From the NCBI GenBank assembly GCA_944739405.2, contig OX123196.2, forward strand, positions 55,156,196 to 55,220,195: 64,000 bases of DNA, written 5' to 3'. The position numbers were made by a program, and so were the translations under genes. This document shows, in pieces, positions 46,383-55,900 of this stretch (position 1 is the first letter of the stretch; each line of letters begins with the position of its first letter). This stretch comes from Euclidia mi (Eukaryota > Arthropoda > Insecta > Lepidoptera > Erebidae). The notes under the pieces are model-generated. The model had not been told where the DNA came from. It made no database searches and saw nothing but the letters and a program-made list of their open reading frames with translations.

Positions 46383-47087
46383 AAGTTATACAATACCATA
46401 ATGAGATAGATAGGTACTCATAACCATTCGGTAGGTTTTGAGTTTTACTCGTTCATTCAGTTCTGTCATAATAAATATATTGGTAAATAGATATTGTTTG
46501 ATCCTAGAAAGACCGCAGTCTTCAAATTGACGAATACGCAAAGTCAAATTGTGAAAGTCATATATTGTTAAAATATACTAATATTGTTACTCAAGACATC
46601 ATTTATCAAGGCTCGAGGTGGACCTTGATAAAGAATAGAGATACCTCGACCACATCAACGACTGCATCTCTATCCGAAACAGTAGAAAACTATGAACCAC
46701 ACCTTTCTACATTTTTACTTGAATGCCTTCACTCAAATCTGAGCTGCCCAACAACAATTTTAGGTTGTAGTTGATTGAATCAGGCGTTGCTTTTTGGATC
46801 TCCACTGCATATTATAGGAAGGAAAGAGAAACCCACCACGCAAGCACGCAAAATTCAAAACGGTTATGTGCCTGAGTTACGGTACATTAATTGATAGTTT
46901 ATTAAAAATTTCACCCGCTGCTTCAACCGCGTGATTTATACACATATTTTTTCTTCCTCAGGAATCACATAATCTGTCGGTGAAAACCATTAAAACAATC
47001 CGGTCGGTTGTTTTTAGATTTATCGCGTTGATACAGACGAACAGGTCGTGGTGGGGACATTATTTTATAATGTGTATAGATATAGAT
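46383..47087. other. Unannotated spacer
   Basis: No supported feature; the 69-codon frame at 46565-46774 has no recognisable domain. Confidence 0.4.
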
Positions 47088-47092
47088 ATATT

Positions 47093-47277
47093 GATGAAAT
47101 CCTTAATGTAGCAAGTGAAACAATAGTAAAAAATACTAGAATATTAATTATATTAGAAAAATAAAATAAGCTGTTTACAATGTGACAGATCAAACAATAA
47201 TGAAAAAGAACGTATCACTTCATTTGAAAACACAAAGAAAAAATATCCTAACCAAAGAGTCTCCAAGTCTTCGAACA
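47093..47277 (-). repeat. 3' LTR of copia element
   Basis: 185 bp, nearly identical to 51340-51525; TATAT lies outside. Confidence 0.9.
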
Positions 47278-47363
47278 CTGCCCCTTACTCTAGCAATTAT
47301 GTAAAGCTATCAAACTAAAAACCATTATTGCAAGAGTACAATCAAAAATAATAATAAGAAGAC

Positions 47364-48400
47364 TTAAATTAAACCTAAGCACTTAGTCATTAAATTGTAC
47401 TTTATCCTTGGCAAAGCTTTTGTGCATAGGTCAGCATCTAATTCTGCTGATGGTTTATAAAATATCTTTATTAACTTACGCTCAACACACTCTTGAATAA
47501 AATGATGTTTTACGTCAATGTGTTTGGTTCTTCGGTAACATTGATTTTCCACTATTTTAAGCGTGCTCTTATTGTCATTATGAATAACAATAGGTTCACG
47601 CGATAAGTTGAAAGGTTTCAATTCATATATAATATTATGCAGGAATTTAGCCTCTTTTACCGCTGTACCAAGAGCATAATACTCAGCTTCTGTACTAGAA
47701 CATGCAACATTATTTTGCTTATGGCTATGCCAATTTATTACATTATGTCCAAACCTACTCTCGAAACCCGAATAAGATTTTCGATCGTTAGTATCACCGG
47801 CCCAATCTGCGTCGGATGAAATTTCAAATTTATTACTACCTCGCCTAAAATTAAGTCCGTAGTCAGTTGTACCCGATAAATATCGTAGCACGCGCTTAGC
47901 AGCAAGCCAATGTGTTTCATTATAACAAGTGTTATATTGACTGAGCTTACTGCATACAAATGCAATATCAGGACGAGTGCATACAGCGAGATACATTAGG
48001 CTTCCAATAAGTTCCTGATATGGAAACCTTGAATCAACTTTCTCAGCTTTTGGAGGATTAAAGTTTACTTCCATGGGAGTTGCAACTTTATGACAATCAT
48101 CCATGCCAAACTTTATCAAAATATTTTTCACATATTCCGACTGGGTCAATTTCAATGTCCCTTGCTCCCTGTTCCTTTCAACTTTCATTCCCAACGCTTG
48201 TGTAACAGGTCCAAGCAATTTTATACTAAAGTTGGAACTGAGCAATTCATAAAGTGTTTTCTTTTGAAGATCATTAGAGCTAAATATGAAAAAATCATCA
48301 ACATAAAGAGCTATTATTAATTTGTCTTTATAGAACACACATTGTTCACTCTTCAACTATTTATAACCATTGTTGACCAAAACTTCATAATCTACTGGCT
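47364..48400 (-). pseudogene. pol: copia RT C-terminus and RNase H
   Basis: Carries the RT catalytic box YVDDFFIF near 48300, the QELIGSLMYLAVCTRPDIAF region, and RNase H with SSTEAEYYAL and KHIDVKHHFI. It ends at 47364 shortly before the 3' LTR. The join to the upstream RT part is broken: the frame 48385-49182 stops after YGLKQASRL and this one opens at about 48356 with a short stretch apparently missing. Confidence 0.85.
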
Positions 48401-49182
48401 TGTTTGAGCCCATATACACTCTTTTTGAGTAAGCACACTTTGTTCTGCCCCTCAATTTGAAAACCGGTAGGTTGCTCCATATAGATCTGTTCATGTAAAT
48501 CCCCATTAAGAAATGCTGTGTTGACATCAACATGTTCAATGTCCATATCATTTTCAACACCAATCGCAAAGAGTAGTCGTAGAGTGCTATGTCTCACAAC
48601 AGGTGCAAAAGTTTCTTCATAGTCAATTTTATATTGTTGAGTAAAACCTTTAGCAACTAATCTTGCTTTAAATTTTTCAAATTTCCCACTTGGATCTACT
48701 TTTTCTTTGAAAACCCATTTAGATTTTATCACATTCCTATTGTTGGGTCGATCCACAAGTTCCCATACACCATGCGACATTAGCGAGTTATATTCATCTT
48801 GCATTGCATCTATCCAATCTTTGGCATTCTCACTTTTAATCGCTTCGTTATATGTTTTAGGCTCGCAACGTCCCATTAAAGCTAGATCAGAGAAATAGTT
48901 CACTTCATAATCTTTGAACCAAATAGGAGGATGCCGGTCACGTTTGGGTCTAGAATGTTCAGCAATTTCCACATCTGAAACATTCTGTTCCATAACTAGT
49001 GAGTCTTGTTGAATATTATCCAATGAAGCTTCTTCCCGTTCATCACATGTAACTATTACTTCGACATGAGAATCTTCTTCAAGATCTAGAGCATTAATGT
49101 CGGTTGACGATATGTCTGGTGTGGCGAACTCATCACTGTCAGATTCATGGATAAGTCCATGAGAAGTATTTGGTTGATACAC
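48385..49182 (-). pseudogene. pol: copia RT N-terminal part
   Basis: Acidic linker, then the hallmark block of copia RT: WIDAMQDEYNSL, WELVDRPNNRNVIKSKWVFK, FKARLVAKGFTQQ, ETFAPVVR, DVNTAFLNGDL, VYGLKQA. Continues upstream into the integrase C-terminal region with another break between 49183 and 49296. Confidence 0.88.
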
Positions 49183-49296
49183 CGTTACATCAACAGTATT
49201 TGTTAAATCTTTAGAACTTTCTAAAGAATTTGCTGTCTTGTAGGTTATACCTCGAACAGTTTCAATAAATTCAACAGAACGAGCTTTAATTAATGT

Positions 49297-50148
49297 TTAG
49301 CCATCATCAGGATCTCCAAGTCTGTAACCTTTGGTATGATCACAATATCCCAACATAATGTAGGGCTTAGATTTGGGATCAAGCTTTGTACGTTTTTGTT
49401 GGGGAGTAAGAGCATAAGCTGTGCTACCAAAAACTCGAAGATTACTGAGATCCACTTTAGATCCAGTCCACAATTCTTCAGGTGTAGCATCTTTTAAAGC
49501 TGCAGTTGGACTACGGTTTTTCAAATAACACGCAGTATTTACCGCTTCAGCCCAATATTGTTTCACCAAATCAGCATCTTGCAACATCGCTCTGGCTTTT
49601 TCCATTAAAGTTCTGTTTAAGCGTTCAGCGACGCCATTTTGTTGGGGTGTATACGGGACTGTCGTTTCGTGAATAATACCGCATTGCTTAAAATAATTCG
49701 CGAAAATTTTATTACAGTACTCTGTGCCATTGTCACTCCTAATCCGCTTTATTTTGAGATCTGTTTGATTTTCAACTTACGTTTTGAATTGTATAAACGT
49801 ATTCAAAACAGTCGTTTGATCTTTGCGTTTCAGAAAATATATAAACGATTTGCGCGAAAAATCATCCGTAAATGTTATAAAATAACGATAACCACTCCAA
49901 CTATTGACCGGAAATGGTCCGCATATATCCGTATGAACTAAGTCAAGTTTTGTCACGCTCCTTTGTGCCTGACCACGCGGGAATGATTTGCTCTTTTGTT
50001 TACCCTCAAAACAAGGAGTACATGGTGTCAAATCACCACTGGTAAACTTAATACCATTCGCTAATCTATCACGAAGTGTTATCATACCTGCTAAACTTAA
50101 ATGCCCAAGGCGACGATGCCATAGTTCCAAAGAATTAAGGTTGGACAC
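49297..50148 (-). pseudogene. pol: copia integrase, frame-broken
   Basis: The GAG-pre-integrase zinc region LWHRRLGHLS...CTPCFEGK (50050-50130) and first catalytic Asp region LVHTDICGPF lie in 49777-50148, which stops after FIQFKT. The C-terminal part (MEKARAMLQDADLVKQYWAEAV, 49297-49605) follows in another frame. The sequence between them (49606-49776) is recognisable as copia (the NGVAERLNRT region) but shifted. Confidence 0.82.
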
Positions 50149-50209
50149 AAAAGCATTACCTTTAGTGCGAATATTAGGCTCTTGGTTTTCCTTACATACG
50201 TAACAATTA

Positions 50210-51122
50210 TTAATTATTCATCCAGTCTTTCCGATTAGTCATATGACTAGAACACCCTGAATCTAAGATCCAGCTATCACTGTCACAAACGCTATTCACT
50301 AAAGCAATTTCTTTAGAGAATACTGTCAGATTTGCACTACTTCCCTTCTTTGTAGACGAAGATGCAACTGGCGTCAAGGTTTTTTCAGGAATCTTCTTCA
50401 AATTCTTCTTTAATTTGGGACACCTTGGCTTAATATTTTTTTCTTGACAATTATGACATATTGGAATAAATTTGTCTTTTGCAACAAGAATCTTCTCAGT
50501 AGGTTCCACATTCGACATTAAAGTTCCTTTTTTAAATTCGCTTTGTATCAACTGACATTTCACAAAGTCTGATGACAGTTTAGTATTCGTGGCTTCCATG
50601 GCCATTATCAATGAGTCAAACTCATTTGGTAATCCGATTAGCATGATTTCGGCTAGTTCATCATCCTCTATTTGACATCCAATATCTGCCAATTCTTGAG
50701 TCACAGAAATTATATTTCCTAAACAATGGTCCATTGAGCTGTGATCAACATATCTGAGCTGCGATAGCTTCCTTTTAAGGCTTAATCGTCGACTAATGCC
50801 ACTATTCTCATAAGCTGCCTTTAGACTATTCCAGGCGTCTCCCGCCGTCTTGGAAATCTTCAGTCAGTCATTTATTGGAAATCTTGACATGAGGGTAGCA
50901 TATTGGCTCGATATTTAAACATATTTTGGCATATGCTCTCTGGTCTTTTATGGGGTCCGAAATAGTACTCGTAATAACATCCCATAAGCCATTATCAATC
51001 AATAAAAGTTTGATTTGAAACTTCCAATTTTGATAATTTAAAACACCCTTTAGTTTCTCAATAGATATATGTGAATTACTTACAATTGTATTCATACTCG
51101 AAGAGCTAATATTATTTTCCAT
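50210..51122 (-). pseudogene. gag: copia gag and protease, frame-broken
   Basis: The N-terminal part (51122-50868) has LKGVLNYQNWKFQIKLLL, typical of copia Gag. A break near 50868 precedes the second part (50734-50210), which has a zinc-knuckle-like CHNCQEKNIKPRC that lacks the usual GH, and the protease active site SWILDSGCSSHMT near 50250. The altered knuckle probably reflects decay. Confidence 0.82.
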
Positions 51123-51339
51123 ACTGGCATAAACACTAAGGTGATTTAGTTCTTCACAAAATAATATTCCACGAGAAAATAAATTATTTCACATTTAGAT
51201 CAATGATCAAATACTTGAAACATTCATGGGGTAGCTTCATAGGCAAACACATACTACATTATTTGGAATAGGTTTGCCCATTTACTTGCGCGAGACATTG
51301 CCCACTTTGGCTTTACCCATAATTATATTGCCCATAACC

Positions 51340-51525
51340 TGATTAAATCCTTAATGTAGCAAGTGAAACAATAGTAAAAAATACTAGAATATTAATTATA
51401 TTAGAAAAATAAAATAAGCTGTTTACAATGTGACAGATCAAACAATAATGAAAAAGAACGTATCACTTCATTTGAAAACACAAAGAAAAAATATCCTAAC
51501 CAAAGAGTCTCTAAGTCATCCAACA
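51340..51525 (-). repeat. 5' LTR of copia element
   Basis: 186 bp; begins TGTTGGATGAC on the minus strand. GGTTATGGGC primer site follows at 51330-51339. Confidence 0.9.
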
Positions 51526-51627
51526 TATATGTATAAAAAATCGCTTCATTTTCTGCTCCCTATGCATGCAAATGGGTGACAAATTACAACAAAAACAATA
51601 CTTTTACTTATTTTCTTAATACGCTAA

Positions 51628-51736
51628 AGGTGCCTGCACATATACGACACCCCACGCGTATTGTACCCATTAAATCCGTCCAATTTACTTTGATGCGCTT
51701 GGGGTGGCGTGGGGTGTCGTATATGTGTTTCCACCT
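51628..51736. mobile_element. Hairpin MITE, 109 bp, TSD TAA
   Basis: ACATATACGACACCCCACGC near 51638 is exactly complementary to the block ending near 51727; ends are AGGTG/CACCT with TAA outside (51625-51627 and 51737-51739). Harbinger-like from the 3-bp duplication. Confidence 0.75.
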
Positions 51737-52102
51737 TAAACCCGCAAAACTTACACGTATAATTATTATTACGTGTAGGTTTTGCTGGTTTAGGGTATCA
51801 ACGATGTCATTAATTTTACTAACTTATGAAATTTTTGAAAACTCTTTGAAATTTAGGAAGCTCGTAAGTATGACCTGCGAGTATGACACTGAGCACTTTT
51901 GAGAACTAAACTTTGGCCAAAGAGATTCATTGGCACACACAGTCATTGGCAAGTACCTACTAAGATAAATAAAATGCAAGTATCACAGACTATATTGTAC
52001 TATAGCAAGTAAGGAAGTACCATTATGGCAACATTGGCATTTTGGCAACACAGATAACGTCTTTGTTGTCGTAAAGCGTTGACTGCATAGAGTATAGTAA
52101 TC

Positions 52103-52715
52103 TAGGGATGTCGGAAGTGAACTAAAATATCGATATATCGATGTATCGATATTTATAAAAATATCAATATCGGCGTCGATATCTACAGGAAAAAATATCG
52201 ATACATCGATATATCGGTTCATTTTTAAAACAATTGGGTGTTTTATAATAATAATAATTTAGTGTTTAGTTCAGGCCTAGTCAATAATATCAAAAGGTAT
52301 TTTTAACCATAACACCTTCGGACGCGGCTCCACCCTCGTGTATTTTAGATACATGTAAACCTTCTTCAGGAATCACACTATATTATCTATTGTTGAAAAT
52401 CATCAGTCGCTCAATTAAAAACCTAGACACTGAACACAACGGCGCCGTTCGACTAGCGGCCTGCTTTCAGCCATGCAGTCAACAGTACAGTTTTTATAAA
52501 CAATACCTACATTTTCTTTTTGCTTTCTTACTACATTTAGGGCTTTGGATGTAGTTACATAAATAAAAATATATCGTTTTTATACAATTTTCGATATTGC
52601 ATATTTTGTATCGATTTATCGATATATCGAGTTAAAATATATCGGCAAAAAATATCGATAAATTGAATTGAAAATATCGATACATCGATATATCGATACA
52701 TTTTCAACAAGCCTA
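52103..52715. mobile_element. hAT-like element with ATCGAT-palindrome ends, 613 bp
   Basis: Flanked by the exact 8-bp duplication TAGTAATC (52095-52102 and 52716-52723). Ends TAGGGATGTCG and CAACAAGCCTA are imperfectly inverted. Clusters of TATCGATACATCGATATATC-type words fill both sub-terminal regions (52120-52215; 52600-52705). Confidence 0.8.
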
Positions 52716-52951
52716 TAGTAATCTAGTGGTGGTTGACTGATTGATTAGTGATTACCAGATGACTTTTGTTTACAAAAATCTGAAGGATTTTGCGCATTTT
52801 ACGTAAATAATGTTATTGAGTTTTATCAATTATTTATCACCCCACTGTGAGTTATGACGTAGAACAAATATGTACGTAGTTTAAACACGCCTGTGTGTCT
52901 TCAGTCATCGTTTAAATCTTTAAGTGAAAGGTTCTTTGTCCTCAAGTGAAA

Positions 52952-55900
52952 ATGGCCCTGAAAATTGCAATTTTCTCTGCAATATTGCTCTTTGCGCCTA
53001 TATTGGCGTATAAGCCGGTTGTCTTAATACATGGGGTAATGACTGGGAGTACAAGTATGGAAGTAATAAAGTTAAGAATTCAAGAGGTGAGTAAACTTTT
53101 TAAAGCACTTTTTTACTATTCATCATCTTGCATGTGTGCCCAAGTTCATTCACCTGACATTGCATATTGACCTTTATTCACTCTTAGATAACAGACAAGG
53201 TTGAAAGACTTATTGAGTACCTATTATATGGATACAATAAATTTATTTTATTATTAAACTAGCTGTTTCCCGCGGTTTCACCCGCGTCCTGAAGGAACTA
53301 CTTCGCGTACCCGGTTAATTTATAGTCATAGTTACTCCTTGGTACATCAGCTTTCCGCCAGTGAAGGTCCCGTAAGAATCGGTCCAGCCATTCTAGAGAT
53401 TAGCAAGAACAAACAGACAGACAGACAAAAATTGTAAAAAATGTAATTTTGGTATATGTACCATATACATCCATATGCATTTAGTAATAAGCGGTTATTT
53501 TAATATTACAAACAGACACTCCAATTTTATTTATGTGTACTTATAGATAAGTTAATTTAAATATAATTTACTTATTAAAAAAAAAATATTGAGTATTTGT
53601 AGGTTCCCACTTTAAAAGTACCTACCTATAATTAATAAGTTCCTAAAACATAATGTTTAAAGCTAAGTTAAACTATTTAAACTAATTTTCCAACTCAATA
53701 CTAATAATACTACAGAAATTAGTTATTTATTAGGCTAAATGTTAAGAATGCTTATATTGATAATGCTTATTGATAACAAAACATTTTTTTAAAAACTTAT
53801 ACTGAGCTATTTTTAACAAATTATTTGCAGTCAAGTAATATAAATGGTAGCAGCAATAGCCTAGTGGAGAGACTGGACAGGCTGCTACGTAGAGGATCCG
53901 GGTTCGGGTTCGAATCCACGGCACGCACCAATGAGTTTTCAGAGTTATCTGCATTCTGCATATTAAATTGTTAATTATCGCTAAGCGGTGAAGGAAAACA
54001 TAATGAGGCAACCTGCATGTCAGTGAGTTGTCCTTAATGTTCTTGAAAGACATTAACATAACTTCCTAATAGTTCCTTGTTTTTAATATTTCATATTGTA
54101 ATTTAGTATTGACTAGATCTGCCCATGGCTCCCTGTTAATCTTATCTAATACTAATATATAAAGCTGAAGAGTTTGTTTGTTTGGTTGAACGCGCTAATC
54201 TCAGGAACTACCGGTCCGATTTGAAAAATTCTTTCAGTGTTAGATAGGTCATTTATCGAGGAAGGCTATTTGCTATATAACATCACACTATGAGCCACGG
54301 GAGCAGAGCAGAAGCCTTAAATAACGCGGGTGTAACTGCGGTCATCCTCTAGTACTAATATATAAAGCTAAAAAGTTTGTTTGTTTGGTTGAACGCACTA
54401 ATCTCAGGAACTACTGGTCCGATTTGAAAAATTCTTTCAGTGTTAGATAGGTCATTTATCGAGGAAGGCTTTTTGCTATATAACATCACACTATGAGCCA
54501 CGGGAGCAGAGCAGAAGCCTTAAATAACGCGGGTGTAACTGCGGGCATCCTCTAGTACTAATATATAAAGCTAAAAAGTTTGTTTGTTTGGTTGAACGCA
54601 CTAATCTCAGGAACTACTGGTCCGATTTTAAAAATTCTTTCAGTGTTAGTTGGACCACTTATCGGGGAAGGTTATAGGCTATATAACACCATGCTATAAG
54701 CCACGGGCGCAGAGCAGTAGCCTTAAATAACGTGGGTGTAACCACGAGCTCATCTAGTTATATATCTAATCCAAACCATCCTCAGGAATCACACTACCCG
54801 TTGGTTGAAACTATAGAAAAATTATTGGTAGTAAGTTGTGGAGTTTATCAAATAACATACCAACAGACAGAATGTAATATTTTATTATCTTTAGAGGAGT
54901 TTACCACAAGTATCTAGTCATTGATGTATTGTGATACATTGATGCAAATATGCATTGTTAAATATGGATATCATGATTATTTTATTTTATTTAAACAATA
55001 GCAACTAGCAGATGATATTCTAATGAATCATAGGAAACAATGCCTTGGTTTGTTATTATTTATTCATCATTCGCAACGTTGGTCTCGCGCGGCATATCTG
55101 TTCGCGTGGGATTGGGAGGTCTCGGGTTCGATTCCCGGCTCGGGCAAAGGGTTATTGGGTTTTTCCGTTAGGAAATTCTCAGTAGCAGCACGGAGTCTGG
55201 TAATGTCCCCGCTACGGCAATAGGCTCGCCCCCTATTACGTGGGATCCAATTCATGGCGAAATGTGGGTGTAATATTACACCTCTGCCTACCCCTTCGGG
55301 GATACAGGCGTGAGTCTATAAATAAAATAAAAAAATCATTTGCAATCTTACAAATACCTAATTGATTTAAATCCCACAAAAGGAGCAATAAACTTTTTAG
55401 AAATAATAACAATTATTTACTTATCTAAACCATGGAATATCGCTATCCCTTCGGGTTGCGGAGGTCAGACAGGCAGTCGCTCCGTGGAAAAGCTAATATT
55501 CAGCCAAATCCGGTTAGACTAGAAAGCGGACCCCAGATTGAAACTGGGATAACGCTAAGAGGATGATGATTTACTTATCTAAACTAAGAGTTAGCAGACC
55601 CCGAGAAGCAACTGGGATAATCCTAGGAGGATGACTCACCCAGACTTAGCCAATCACCATAGAACTAATTGAGGCTACAATCTTGAAATTTTATTTAACT
55701 TGTAAAGATCTACTAAAAGGTTTTTTGAAGGTTCATCAAACCTTAGAGGAAGCTGATCGTTCCTTTTCCATACAAATAATTATGTCAAGACACAATGCAT
55801 AAGAAACGGCATTCAAAGTTTTCTTGACATATTTATATATATGAGCATATTAGTAATGATAATATGTTATAAACATTTCAGAAACATCCTGGCACAATAG

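Larger units (their letters stand above)
47093..51525 (-). mobile_element. Ty1/copia LTR retrotransposon, decayed
   Basis: LTRs at 47093-47277 and 51340-51525, 5-bp duplication TATAT (47088-47092 and 51526-51530). On the minus strand LTRs run TGTT...ATCA. A primer site resembling initiator tRNA-Met complement (GGTTATGGGC) follows the 5' LTR, and AAGGGGCAG precedes the 3' LTR. Internal order gag, protease, integrase, RT, RNase H is that of copia. LTRs differ at only a few sites, yet the coding region has several breaks. Confidence 0.9.

Noticed and set aside
46565..46774. 69-codon plus-strand ORF
   Set aside because: No similarity to anything recognised, no splice context, AT-rich spacer.
53906..53917. 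tRNA gene from B-box sequence (also near 29280, 31905, 55125)
   Set aside because: B boxes are followed by SINE bodies and no tRNA cloverleaf can be completed.
54145..54757. Regularly repeated units suggesting a CRISPR-like array
   Set aside because: Units are about 203 bp, head to tail without spacers, with Helitron-like ends, in a eukaryotic intron.
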